Origin: Gammaproteobacteria bacterium | Lineage (GTDB): Bacteria > Pseudomonadota > Gammaproteobacteria > GCA-001735895 | Reading direction: 5' to 3' | DNA: 36,370 nt | Assembly: GCA_024638385.1 (NCBI GenBank) | Contig: JAHEKJ010000023.1 | Span: forward strand, 1,572 to 37,941 | Shown here: one piece after another, positions 22,147 to 30,576 of the stretch | Layout of the letters: every line of letters begins with the position of its first letter | How positions within the stretch are numbered: position 1 is the stretch's first letter | Notes under the pieces: generated by a model | The model's input: only the letters and a program-made list of their open reading frames with translations | Database searches by the model: none | Told to the model about the DNA's origin: nothing | Program-made: the position numbers and the translations under genes

Positions 22147-23190
22147 ATGGTTAACGGTATCGATCGGTTCGGCCTCGGCCGATTTTTACTGGGCTCGGTC
22201 CTCGGCCTGGCGCTCGCCGGTCCGGCGGGGGCCGCCGACCCGGAAGTCAACGTTTACTCGGCGCGCCAGGAAGCCCTGATCCTGCCGTTGCTCGAACGCT
22301 TCGAGGCGGAGACCGGGATCGAGGTCAACCTGGTCACGGGCAAGGCCGACGCGTTGCTCAAGCGGCTCGAGACCGAGGGTCGTTCGACGCCGGCGGACGT
22401 TTTCATTACGACCGATGCCGGGCGCCTGCAGCGCGCCAGGGACGCCGGCGTATTGCAACCGGTCGACAGCGCGGTGCTGCGCGAGCGGATTCCGGCCCGG
22501 CTGCGAGACCGCGACGGTTACTGGTTCGGGCTGTCGCAGCGCGCGCGCGTGATTTTCTATAATAAGGACAAGGTCGATCCGGGCCAGCTGTCGACCTACG
22601 AAGCGCTGGTCGAATCCCGCTGGAAAGGCCGCATCTGCATTCGTTCGTCGGGCAACATCTACAACCAGTCGCTGGTCGCGTCGATGATCGAATCCCACGG
22701 CGTCGAGCGGACCGAGGCCTGGGCCCGCGGGCTGGTCGCCAACTTCGCGCGCAAGCCTGCCGGCGGCGACACCGACCAGCTGCGCGCGGCCGCAGCCGGC
22801 CTGTGCGATATCGCGATCGCCAATACCTATTACTTCGGCCGCCTGGTCAACAGTGACAAGCCCAAAGATCAGGAGGTCGCAAGCAAGCTCGGCGTGTTCT
22901 GGCCCAACCAGGACGGCCGCGGTGCGCATGTCAACGTCAGCGGCGGCGGAATCACGAAGCACGCGAGCCATCCTGAGGCCGCGCGCAGCCTGCTCGAATT
23001 CCTGACCGGCGACGAAGCGCAAGCCTGGTACGCCGAGGTCAACAACGAGTACCCCGTCGTCGCCGATGCGCCGGTGTCGAAAACCCTGCGGGGTTTCGGC
23101 GACTTCAAGGCCGACAGCCTGAACCTGACCCGGCTCGGCGAAAACAACCGCGCCGCGGTTGAATTGATGGACCGCGCCGGCTGGCGCTAG
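22147..23190 (+). CDS. Fe(III) ABC-transporter substrate-binding protein (FutA/FbpA-like)
   Basis: The 347-residue precursor has a signal peptide (FLLGSVLGLALAGPAGA|AD). The mature part begins with VNVYSARQEALILPLLERFE, the usual start of FbpA/FutA-type ferric-binding proteins. The metal-site tyrosines are visible in VYSAR and in IANTYYFG, and TGKADALLKRL and DVFITTDAGRL are also typical. The protein should bind ferric iron in the periplasm and hand it to an ABC permease, but no permease or ATPase gene is next to it in this window. ATG at 22147 has GGAG nine bases upstream. The candidate Fur box lies in its promoter region. A perfect hairpin follows it. Confidence 0.9.
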   Translation: MVNGIDRFGLGRFLLGSVLGLALAGPAGAADPEVNVYSARQEALILPLLERFEAETGIEVNLVTGKADALLKRLETEGRSTPADVFITTDAGRLQRARDAGVLQPVDSAVLRERIPARLRDRDGYWFGLSQRARVIFYNKDKVDPGQLSTYEALVESRWKGRICIRSSGNIYNQSLVASMIESHGVERTEAWARGLVANFARKPAGGDTDQLRAAAAGLCDIAIANTYYFGRLVNSDKPKDQEVASKLGVFWPNQDGRGAHVNVSGGGITKHASHPEAARSLLEFLTGDEAQAWYAEVNNEYPVVADAPVSKTLRGFGDFKADSLNLTRLGENNRAAVELMDRAGWR

Positions 23191-23199
23191 CCTCCTGCG

Positions 23200-23222
23200 G
23201 CGGCGGGCTTCGCGCCCGCCGC
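23200..23222 (+). terminator. Hairpin after the iron SBP gene
   Basis: GCGGCGGGC-ttcgc-GCCCGCCGC is a nine-base perfect stem starting ten bases after the stop. A short TTTTTT appears only about 20 bases later, so it is a plausible but not classic terminator. The rest of the 123-base gap before the GGDEF-EAL gene shows no other clear signal. Confidence 0.5.
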
Positions 23223-23313
23223 TGCGCCCCCATACTCCAGTTTTTTCCGGTCGTGCCGATATCCCGGGCACGCGGCGAGGACCCGCGTTTCGCAACACAA
23301 CCACGGCCGGGGA

Positions 23314-25380
23314 ATGTACAACTTTTCGTATCTGCGCAAATCGATCGGATTGATGCAGGCGGCGCTGCTGCTGATTGCCGCGATCGTCATCGGGCTCGGG
23401 CTCAGTGCCTGGCAACTACGCAGCGCGCTGACCGAACAGCGCGACGCGCTCGGCGAGCACGCGGCCGAGCTGCTCAAGCTGTCGTTGAGCGGCGCGACCA
23501 GCGCCGCCTGGACGCTCGACGCGCGTCTCGCCCGCGAGGTCGTGTCCGGTATCGCTTCGCAGGAAGGGGTGCGCGCGAGCGAAGTTCGCGCCCTGTTGCG
23601 CGGCAACGCGCAGGAGCGGCTGGCCCGCGCGGAGAACCCCCCCACCGTTGCCGGAACGATCAGCAACTGGATCGCGGGCAATTATTTCACCGTTGTCGCG
23701 CGCGTGCGGTCGCCGTTGTACGTCTCCCAGCAGGGGGTCCCGTTGCGGGTCGGTGAAATGCTGATCGCTATGGACCCGGTCTACGCCGCCGACCGGTTCG
23801 TCACGCAGGTCTACACGACGCTCGCGGTGACGATGCTCGAGGCTTTCCTCGTCGGCATGGTGCTGCTGCTGCTGTCGCAGTGGCTGGTAACCGACCCGCT
23901 GCGCAAGGCCGCGGCGCGCATTTCGCTGATCAGGCCCGAGGCGCTCGACGAAAACGAACGCTTCATCGACGTGCCGCCCCTGCACCGCTCGGACGAACTC
24001 GGCCTGCTGCTCAGCCACACCAACAATTTACTCGACCGGCTGGTCGAGTCGCAGCGCGAATTGCGCCTGCTCGCGACGCGCGATGCGCTTACCGGCTTGC
24101 CGAATCGCACCCTGATCCAGGAATCGCTGGCAACCATGCTCGCCAGCGCCACCCGCTCCCACGGCAAGGTCGCGGTGATCTTCGTCGACCTCGATCGGTT
24201 CAAGACGGTCAACGATTCGCTCGGCCATGGCATCGGCGACAAGCTGCTGCAGCAGGTTGCGGCGACGCTGATCGGCCAGGTGCGCGGCGAGGATTCGGTG
24301 GGCCGTCTCGGCGGCGACGAATTTCTCGTCGTGATGCCGGTCGCGAGTGTCAACGACGTCGTCATCGTCGTACGCCGGATCATCGACGCGCTGGGCCATT
24401 CGTTCGAAATCGACGGCATCGACCTGCGGGTTGGCGCGAGTCTCGGCATTTCGATCTATCCCGACGACGGCGACAGCGTCGACATGTTGATGCGCCACGC
24501 CGATCTCGCGATGTACAAGGCCAAGGCCGACGCGACGACGCGCTGGCAGCTGTTTTCCGACGACATGAGCCAGGCGATCGACGCCGGCGTCTGGCTCGAG
24601 AACGCGCTCGCCGGGGCGGTGCTGCGCAACGAAATGCAAATCTACCTGCAGCCGCAGTTCGAAGCCGCGCACATGCGGCTGTCCGGCGCCGAAGCGCTGT
24701 TGCGCTGGCAGCACGAGGGAGAATGGATCGCGCCGGATCGCTTCATCCCGGTTGCCGAGAATTCGGGGCTGATCCGCGAAATCGGCGACTGGGTGCTGGC
24801 CGAAACCTGCCGCACCTTGAGCGCCTGGCCCGGTCGGAAAGTCCCGATCTCGATCAACGTGTCGGCGCGCCAGCTCGCCGACGACGGTTTCGTCGAGCGC
24901 GTGCACAGAACCGTGGGCCGCTACGAGGTCGCACCTGAACTGTTGCGCTTCGAGATAACCGAGTCGACCCTGATGCAAAACCTCGATCAGACCCGCGCGC
25001 AACTCACCCGGCTGCGCGAACAGGGTTTTCGCATCAGTATCGACGACTTCGGCACCGGCTACTCGTCGCTGGCCTACCTGACGCGCCTGCCGGTCGACGA
25101 GCTCAAGATCGACCGTTCGTTCGTCTCCGGCGCGCAACGCTCGAAGATCGTGTTGAGCACCATCATCGCGATGGCGCGCGCGCTCAACTACGAGGTCGTC
25201 GCCGAGGGCGTCGAAACCGAGGCCCAGCGCGACGAACTGATCGGCAGCGGCTGCGACCTGCTGCAGGGTTACCTGCTCGGCAAGCCGATGCCGGTGGACG
25301 AATTCCAGTCCCGGTTCAGCCTCGATCAAACCGACTCCAAAGCCAACCAGACGAGCTCAAAGCTCAGGCGGATACGATAA
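23314..25380 (+). CDS. Membrane GGDEF-EAL c-di-GMP enzyme
   Basis: The 688-residue product has a first membrane helix (about residues 12-32), an extracytoplasmic sensory region (about 33-165) and a second helix (about 165-190). A short HAMP-like linker follows, then GGDEF and EAL domains. The cyclase motif is intact (GGDEF, 333-337), with an inhibitory-site RGED (324-327) exactly five residues before it. The EAL domain has EALLRW (E460), DDFGTGYSS (D577, D578) and EGVET, so phosphodiesterase activity is also likely. It could therefore both make and break c-di-GMP. ATG at 23314 is used. The stop overlaps the next start (TAATG), coupling it to a solute-binding protein that may feed the periplasmic sensor. 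Ligand unknown. Confidence 0.94.
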   Translation: MYNFSYLRKSIGLMQAALLLIAAIVIGLGLSAWQLRSALTEQRDALGEHAAELLKLSLSGATSAAWTLDARLAREVVSGIASQEGVRASEVRALLRGNAQERLARAENPPTVAGTISNWIAGNYFTVVARVRSPLYVSQQGVPLRVGEMLIAMDPVYAADRFVTQVYTTLAVTMLEAFLVGMVLLLLSQWLVTDPLRKAAARISLIRPEALDENERFIDVPPLHRSDELGLLLSHTNNLLDRLVESQRELRLLATRDALTGLPNRTLIQESLATMLASATRSHGKVAVIFVDLDRFKTVNDSLGHGIGDKLLQQVAATLIGQVRGEDSVGRLGGDEFLVVMPVASVNDVVIVVRRIIDALGHSFEIDGIDLRVGASLGISIYPDDGDSVDMLMRHADLAMYKAKADATTRWQLFSDDMSQAIDAGVWLENALAGAVLRNEMQIYLQPQFEAAHMRLSGAEALLRWQHEGEWIAPDRFIPVAENSGLIREIGDWVLAETCRTLSAWPGRKVPISINVSARQLADDGFVERVHRTVGRYEVAPELLRFEITESTLMQNLDQTRAQLTRLREQGFRISIDDFGTGYSSLAYLTRLPVDELKIDRSFVSGAQRSKIVLSTIIAMARALNYEVVAEGVETEAQRDELIGSGCDLLQGYLLGKPMPVDEFQSRFSLDQTDSKANQTSSKLRRIR

Positions 25381-26174
25381 TGCGTAACCCGATTCGTTTC
25401 CGGTCGCCGGCGCGCCGCGGCCGATACGGCCTCCTTGCACTCCTGTTCTGCGTCACCGGTACCCTCCAGGCCGGCACGCCGCAAACCGTGTCGCTGGTCG
25501 GCGACCCGTGGCCACCCTACGTCAACGGCGAACTCGGCGACTTCGCCGAGTCGGGCATCGCGGTCGACATCGTCAACCGCGTGTTCGCGCAAATCGACGA
25601 GGCCGAGGCCCGCTTTCCGCTGATCCCGTGGAAGCGGGCGTTGCTCGAGGTCGAGCACGGGCAAAGCGATGGCATCGCGATACTACTGAAAACCGACGAG
25701 CGCGAGCGTTACATGGCCTACTCGATACCGCTGGTCACGGGCTACCAACTGATCTGGTCGATCGCCGATAAAAACGGCCAGGCCTTCGAATGGGAGCGGG
25801 TCGCCGACCTGCACGGCAAGCGCGTCGGCGTCGTCGAAGGCTATAGTTACGGCGAGGAAATGGACGGCGCCCTCACCTCGGGCGCGATCATTGCAGTGCG
25901 CGGCCCGACCCAGGAGCATCTGTTCACGATGCTTGGGGCCGGCCGCGTCGACCTGGTGATGGCCAACGATGCGGTCGGCTACGCGCTGGCGCGCAAGCTC
26001 GGCGACCCGCGCATCAAGCCGGCGCAAAAGCCGACCAACGCCGAGGTATTTCACCTCGGCCTTTCGAGGAAGTCGCCGGCGGTCAGGCTATTGCCGCAGA
26101 TCAATGCCGCGATCACGCGGCTGCACGACGACGGCGTCATCGATCGGCTGGTGCGCGGCGAGCCGGTCGACTAG
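25380..26174 (+). CDS. Family-3 periplasmic solute-binding protein
   Basis: The 264-residue precursor has a signal sequence (RRGRYGLLALLFCVTGTLQA|GT) and the family-3 layout: VSLVGDPWPPYVN at the start, ILLKTDERERYMAYSIPL and VADLHGKRVGVVEGYSYGEEM in the middle, and VDLVMANDAVGYALARKL near the end. Such proteins usually bind amino acids or small polar molecules for ABC transporters, but here no permease is nearby. The start overlaps the stop of the GGDEF-EAL gene by one base. Binding-protein plus c-di-GMP enzyme pairs suggest a sensor rather than a transporter role, by inference. It converges on the MetX-like gene with a 4-base overlap at the stops. Confidence 0.88.
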   Translation: MRNPIRFRSPARRGRYGLLALLFCVTGTLQAGTPQTVSLVGDPWPPYVNGELGDFAESGIAVDIVNRVFAQIDEAEARFPLIPWKRALLEVEHGQSDGIAILLKTDERERYMAYSIPLVTGYQLIWSIADKNGQAFEWERVADLHGKRVGVVEGYSYGEEMDGALTSGAIIAVRGPTQEHLFTMLGAGRVDLVMANDAVGYALARKLGDPRIKPAQKPTNAEVFHLGLSRKSPAVRLLPQINAAITRLHDDGVIDRLVRGEPVD

Positions 26175-27175
26175 CGCATCAGTTCGCGCGCCGCGGTGTC
26201 GAAGTACGCGGCAAAACCGGTGTTGTTGCCCGGCGACGCAACGCAGTGGCCCCAGGGCGATTCGAAGACGCGCAATTCGCCCCCGTCGATGTGCGCGACC
26301 TCGAACTCGTTGTCCTCGGGGCGAAAGTAAAGATCATTGTCGCAGGCGATGACAATCGTCCTCGCGCGAATAGCTTCGAGCGCGGCAACGAAATCGCCAC
26401 CGTAGGCCGTTTGCGCGCCGATGTCGCCGCGCTGCCAGGTCCACAGCTTGGCGAGCAAATCGTTGGCGTCCCAGTCGAGATGATCGCGCTCCCAGTCCCG
26501 AAGCAATTCCTCGGCGCTGTCGAATCCCAGCTCCCGGTAAATCCGCTCGCGGAAAAAAGTCTGCGAAAAAGCCCAGCCGGCGTAGACCCGGCCGAAGGCC
26601 CTGAGTCCCCTGGTGGGCGGTTCGGTATAGCGGCCGTCGGCGAAGACCGCGTCGGCCTGCAGCGCGGCCTTGACGCCCTCGAGGAAAACGATGTTGTGCT
26701 CCGAGGTCTTCGCCGAGGCGCAAAACGGCAGGATCGCGCGCACCCTGTCCGGATACTGCGCGCCCCACTGGAAGCTTTGACAACCGGCCATCGACCAGCC
26801 GCTGACCAGCGCGATCGAATCGACGCCGAGATGTTCGATCAGCAGGCGATGCTGGGCACGGACATTGTCGTAAAAGGTGATTCTCGGGAAGTCGGCGCCG
26901 GCCTGCGGCGGCGGCGTATTGCTCGGCGACGACGACAGGCCGTTGCCGAACAAATTGATCGAGACGATGAAATGGCGCGCCGGATCGAGCGCGCGGCCAG
27001 GCCCGAAATAGCCTTCGTTGCGCACATGCGTACCGGTATAAAAGGTCGGCAGCACGACGGCGTTGTCGCCGGCGGCATTCAACTCGCCGTAGGTTTTGTA
27101 CGCGAGTTTCGCGCCGGCAAGCGGCGCGTCCGACTGCAGTTCGAAGTCGCCGAGCTCGAAGATTTCGTAGTCCAC
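26171..27175 (-). CDS. MetX-like alpha/beta-hydrolase (homoserine O-acyltransferase family)
   Basis: The 334-residue product matches the MetX fold: LAYKTYGELNAAGDNAVVLP and a TGTH loop at the front, the nucleophile elbow GWSMAG, and DNDLYFRPEDNE and SPWGHCVAS, which carry the catalytic Asp and His. MetX enzymes acetylate homoserine, but many relatives with the same fold, including acetyl- or succinyl-transferases and plain hydrolases, act on other alcohols. No methionine genes adjoin it, so a biosynthetic role is not supported by context. ATG at 27175 is used. It converges on the SBP gene (stops overlapping as CTAG) and a repeat element precedes it. Confidence 0.83.
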   Translation of the reverse strand: MDYEIFELGDFELQSDAPLAGAKLAYKTYGELNAAGDNAVVLPTFYTGTHVRNEGYFGPGRALDPARHFIVSINLFGNGLSSSPSNTPPPQAGADFPRITFYDNVRAQHRLLIEHLGVDSIALVSGWSMAGCQSFQWGAQYPDRVRAILPFCASAKTSEHNIVFLEGVKAALQADAVFADGRYTEPPTRGLRAFGRVYAGWAFSQTFFRERIYRELGFDSAEELLRDWERDHLDWDANDLLAKLWTWQRGDIGAQTAYGGDFVAALEAIRARTIVIACDNDLYFRPEDNEFEVAHIDGGELRVFESPWGHCVASPGNNTGFAAYFDTAARELMR

Positions 27176-27195
27176 TAATCGACTCCGGTTATTCC

Positions 27196-27323
27196 GTCAT
27201 TGCGAGCCCCGGCTGGAGTTTACCCCGGTGAAAGCCGGGGCCGGGGCAAGCTTCACGAAGCAATCTCCCTGGATCGGGCGAGTGTCGAGAGATTGCTTCG
27301 TCGCTTGCGCTCCTCGCAATGAC
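27196..27323. repeat. Dispersed inverted-repeat element, copy 3
   Basis: GTCATTGCGAG (27196-27206) and CTCGCAATGAC (27313-27323) are exact inverted ends, as in the element at 8915-9003. Inside, CGAAGCAATCTC and GAGATTGCTTCG form a second nested pair, and CCCCGG/CCGGGG a third. The 128-base element fills the gap between the MetX-like gene and the 3' end of the GS-family gene. It is non-coding and could fold into a long cruciform or RNA hairpin. Confidence 0.8.
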
Positions 27324-27333
27324 GTGTTGATCA

Positions 27334-28752
27334 TCAATAGAGTCGCAAATACTCCTGCAACTCCCAGTCGGTGGTGGTCTGGTGATAGCGCTCCCACTCG
27401 TCCATCTTGTAGGCGACGAAGCTCGAAAGCATCTGCTCGCCGAGTACCTGTTTCGCGAGCTTGCTCTGCGCCAGCTTCTCGGTGGCTTCGAGCAGGTTGC
27501 GCGGCAAGGGCTCGAGCTTCTTCTGTTTCTTCTCGTCCATGAGATACAGGTCTTCGTCGACCGATGGCCCCGGGTCGATCTTGTTGACGACGCCGTCGAC
27601 CGTCGCCGCCAGCGACATGCCGAGGCCGAGGTACGGATTCATGCACATATCGGCGGCGCGATTCTCGATCGCGAAGCGGCTCTGCGGCATGCGCAGCATC
27701 GCCGAGCGATTGTTCCAGCCGTAGGTGATGTGCGTCGGAGCCCAGGTGAACACGCCGCCCTCGAAGCCGCCGACCTTCGGCACCAGGCCGTTGTACGAAT
27801 TGACCGTGCTGCACGCGATCGCGGTCATCGCCGCGCCGTGTTTGAGCAGGCCGCCGATCGCGTGGTAGGCGGTCTGGCTCCACTCGCCCTTCTTGCCCTC
27901 GTAGAGATTAATGCCGGGCTTCTTCACCGACTGCAGTGACGTGTTCATGTGCGCGCCCGAGCGCCAGTCGCCGGTGGTCGGCTTCGGCATGAAAGTGACG
28001 AACATGCCGTGCTTCTTGGCGATTTCCTTGAGCAGCACGCGCAAGAAGACCATGCGGTCGGCCATCTGCAACACGTCCGTATAGTGGAAGTCGAGTTCGA
28101 ACTGCGAATAGGCGCCCTCGGCGACGACGTCGTGCAGCTGCCAGCCGAGGTCGTTCAGAATATCGATCAGCTCGCCGAGGAAACCCATCGCGTCGATCGA
28201 GTACTCGGCGTCGTAACCGAAGGCCTGGCGCCGCGGGCGCAGGCCCTCGCCCGGCGCCGGGTCGTCGTCGAAAGCCTTGACCGGCTGGCCCTTGTCGTCC
28301 CACTGCATCGTGATGAACTCGGGCTCGATGCCGGCCATCATCGCGTAACCCTGGTCGGCGGCGTCTTGAATCGTGCGCTTCAATGCCTGGCGCGGGCACA
28401 GGTTGTAGGGCTTGTCCTGCCACCACAGGTCGGCGAAGACCCACGCGCAGGTCGGATCCCACGGGCAGATCACGAGACTGTCGAGGTCCGGCACGGGGAT
28501 CTGGTCGGCGTCGGCCGGGCCGAGCTCGGGCACGAACGAGACCGAGTGCACGGCGAATTGCGGGCCCTTGCCGAGACAGAGTTGTTCGAAGTCGGTGAGC
28601 GGCACCGGCTTGGTTTTTGGAACGCCGAGCAGGTCGATCCAGTTCGACAGCACATACCTGACGCCGGCGTCCTCGAGCCGCTTGTGTTCCTTTTTTATCC
28701 GCGCCTTGCTCGGGAAGGATTGCTTCATGGTCTCGTAATAGGTGTTGCTCAT
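27334..28752 (-). CDS. Glutamine synthetase-family ligase (GlnT/GMAS/PuuA type)
   Basis: The 472-residue product is a full GS-family gamma-glutamyl-amine ligase. Catalytic-domain residues are visible: GIEPEF (E143, E145), AEGAYSQFELD (E212, E219), SGAHMNTS (H268), NNRSAMLRMP (R349) and AIENRAAD (E363, R365). In ordinary GS the metal/ATP motif is GSGMHxH; here the second His is Asn (N270), a difference I associate with GS-like enzymes that act on amines other than ammonia. Candidate reactions are glutamate with methylamine, putrescine or another amine, consistent with methylated-amine and polyamine genes nearby. ATG at 28752 is used. It follows the Lrp-type regulator by 22 bases in the same direction, probably as one transcript. 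Confidence 0.85.
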   Translation of the reverse strand: MSNTYYETMKQSFPSKARIKKEHKRLEDAGVRYVLSNWIDLLGVPKTKPVPLTDFEQLCLGKGPQFAVHSVSFVPELGPADADQIPVPDLDSLVICPWDPTCAWVFADLWWQDKPYNLCPRQALKRTIQDAADQGYAMMAGIEPEFITMQWDDKGQPVKAFDDDPAPGEGLRPRRQAFGYDAEYSIDAMGFLGELIDILNDLGWQLHDVVAEGAYSQFELDFHYTDVLQMADRMVFLRVLLKEIAKKHGMFVTFMPKPTTGDWRSGAHMNTSLQSVKKPGINLYEGKKGEWSQTAYHAIGGLLKHGAAMTAIACSTVNSYNGLVPKVGGFEGGVFTWAPTHITYGWNNRSAMLRMPQSRFAIENRAADMCMNPYLGLGMSLAATVDGVVNKIDPGPSVDEDLYLMDEKKQKKLEPLPRNLLEATEKLAQSKLAKQVLGEQMLSSFVAYKMDEWERYHQTTTDWELQEYLRLY

Positions 28753-28774
28753 CGGCTGACTCCCCTGGTCATGC

Positions 28775-29284
28775 TTATTGCGCCTGCCGCTTCAGCAGGA
28801 ACTGGTTCTTGAACATTTCGATGCCGCTCATGATCTCGATCTGGTCGATGTCGTCGTGGCCGAAACAGTGTTGCTCGAGAAAATCCTGGAACGCGCCGCT
28901 GGTTTCGCAAACGACCTCGATCAGCAGGTCGTAGCGGCCCGATACCCACAGCACGTAGACGACCTCGCCGTGCGCCGCCAGGCGCGTCGCGACCGCGCGC
29001 GGCGTCGCCGGCGACGCGACCTTGATGCCGATCATCGCGTCGGCCTGGTAGCGGATCGCCATCGGGTCGGCGAGCGCGACGATCTTGAGCGCGCCGCTTT
29101 GTTTCATCGATTGCACGCGGTTGCGCACGGTACCCTCGGATACGTCGAGCGCGCGCGCGATGTCCTTGTAGGGCAGACGGCCGTCGGCCTGCAGCAGCTT
29201 GATGATTTCGCGATTCAGATCGTCCTCGGTCGAGGCGATGCCCCGCACCTTCGCGGATTCGATCGCGGTGGATCCGGTTGTCAT
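28775..29284 (-). CDS. Lrp/AsnC-family regulator
   Basis: The 169-residue product has the N-terminal helix-turn-helix of Lrp/AsnC proteins (LNREIIKLLQADGRLPYKDIARALDVSEGTVRNRVQSM, residues about 23-60). A RAM effector domain follows (ADAMIGIKVAS, GEVVYVLWVSGRYDLLIEV). The length is normal, with about 20 extra N-terminal residues. ATG at 29284 is used. It is transcribed with the GS-family gene and lies across a 152-base AT-rich gap from the Rieske-glyoxalase operon, so it may control both directions. The effector is probably an amino acid or related amine. Confidence 0.92.
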   Translation of the reverse strand: MTTGSTAIESAKVRGIASTEDDLNREIIKLLQADGRLPYKDIARALDVSEGTVRNRVQSMKQSGALKIVALADPMAIRYQADAMIGIKVASPATPRAVATRLAAHGEVVYVLWVSGRYDLLIEVVCETSGAFQDFLEQHCFGHDDIDQIEIMSGIEMFKNQFLLKRQAQ

Positions 29285-29343
29285 ATTGAGTTATTCGCGA
29301 CTTTGACGGCGCATTATTGAGGAAAGCGACAAAAAAATCAAAA

Positions 29344-29357
29344 TATTCTGCGGAATA
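29344..29357. promoter_or_regulatory. Candidate regulator-binding palindrome in Lrp/Rieske gap
   Basis: TATTC-tgcg-GAATA is a symmetric 14-base site inside a very AT-rich gap between the divergent Lrp gene and Rieske operon. Lrp-type proteins prefer AT-rich, dyad-symmetric sites near their own gene. A-rich and T-rich runs (CAAAAAAATC, GTAAAATTAA) flank it. The assignment to this Lrp is inference. Confidence 0.4.
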
Positions 29358-29436
29358 CGTAAAATTAAGGACTTCAGGGCTTCGAAATCCGGAGAATGTG
29401 TGCTAATTTATCCAGCCCCTGGCGGGAGTTAAGCCG

Positions 29437-30576
29437 ATGTTCAGTCAATCCTTTCTGGACCCGTTCGACGGTGATTCCGCGGTCGCGCGCGGCCTGCCCG
29501 GCGCCGCCTACACCAGCCCCGAGTTTCTGCGCCTCGAGCAGGACTTGCTGTTCGGCCGGCAATGGGTATTCGCCGGATTCGCGCACGAGCTGCCAAAACC
29601 CGGCGACGCGCGCCCGATCGTGGTCGGCGGGCGGCCGCTGTTCCTGCTGCGCGACGCCGACGGCGAGATCGTCGCGTTTCACAATATCTGCCGCCACCGC
29701 AACCTGAAGCTGATCGATGCCGCGGGTAACTGCGGCAAGCTGATTCGTTGCCCGTACCACAGCTGGAGTTACGACCTCTGCGGGGCGCTCAGGAACGCGC
29801 CCTATTTCGGCGGCGAGCAGCGCGAATTGCCGGCCGGTTTCGAACCCGGCGACTACGGCCTGTGGCCGGTGGCCTGTGAGACCTGGCACGACTGGATTTT
29901 CGTCAATCTCGCGCCCGAACCGGCCGCGTTCGACGCCTTTGTCGCGCCGCTCGAGCGCCAGCTCGGCGGCATCGACGCGGGCACCTATGTGCCGGTCGCG
30001 GCGCTCGATTTCGGCGAGGTCGCGTGCAACTGGAAACTGCTGATGGAGAATTTCATCGAGCCCTACCACGTCCAGTTCGTGCACCGGACGACGACGCGGC
30101 AGCCGCTCGAGGATCATTACACGTTCGTCGACGAACACTGCATCGGCAGCGCGGTCGAACTCGCCCCGAGCGAAACCGAGGATTCGAATCCGTTGGCGCT
30201 CGAGGTCACGTCGCGTTACCTGACGCTGTTCCCGAATTTCGTCATGGGCAGCTACCAGCCCGACCAGCTCGGGATCTACCTGAACGAGCCGCTCGACGCC
30301 GGACGGACGCGCCAGCGGCGCGTGATCTATCGCCATCGCGACGCGCATTACAGCGACGCGCAGCTGCTCCAGCTCGAAACCCTGTGGCGCGAAGTGCACG
30401 CCGAGGATCACGCGATGTGCGCGCGCCTGCAGCAGGGCCGGCATTCGCCTGTCGCGGCCGACGGCGGCGTCCTGTCGCCGCGCTGGGAAAACAGCGTGCG
30501 CCGGTTCCAGGAGCTCGTCGCCGACGCGGTGCGCCCGGGACTCGATCGAATAGAATTAAACGAGGATCAAAAATGA
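29437..30576 (+). CDS. Rieske oxygenase alpha subunit, quaternary-amine-type
   Basis: The 379-residue product has the Rieske [2Fe-2S] motif ICRHRN (C85, H87) plus CPYHSW (C105, H108), and the mononuclear-iron site ENFIEPYHVQFVH (H211, H216; E208 at the bridging position). In aromatic-ring dioxygenases this bridging residue is normally Asp; Glu is known in carnitine oxygenase CntA, so a trimethylammonium substrate is favoured over an aromatic one. Overall style resembles glycine betaine and choline oxygenases. A separate reductase is needed, and none lies next to it. ATG at 29437 has GGGAG upstream. The stop overlaps the glyoxalase start (ATGA). Divergent Lrp-GS genes may co-regulate nitrogen release. 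Confidence 0.87.
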   Translation: MFSQSFLDPFDGDSAVARGLPGAAYTSPEFLRLEQDLLFGRQWVFAGFAHELPKPGDARPIVVGGRPLFLLRDADGEIVAFHNICRHRNLKLIDAAGNCGKLIRCPYHSWSYDLCGALRNAPYFGGEQRELPAGFEPGDYGLWPVACETWHDWIFVNLAPEPAAFDAFVAPLERQLGGIDAGTYVPVAALDFGEVACNWKLLMENFIEPYHVQFVHRTTTRQPLEDHYTFVDEHCIGSAVELAPSETEDSNPLALEVTSRYLTLFPNFVMGSYQPDQLGIYLNEPLDAGRTRQRRVIYRHRDAHYSDAQLLQLETLWREVHAEDHAMCARLQQGRHSPVAADGGVLSPRWENSVRRFQELVADAVRPGLDRIELNEDQK

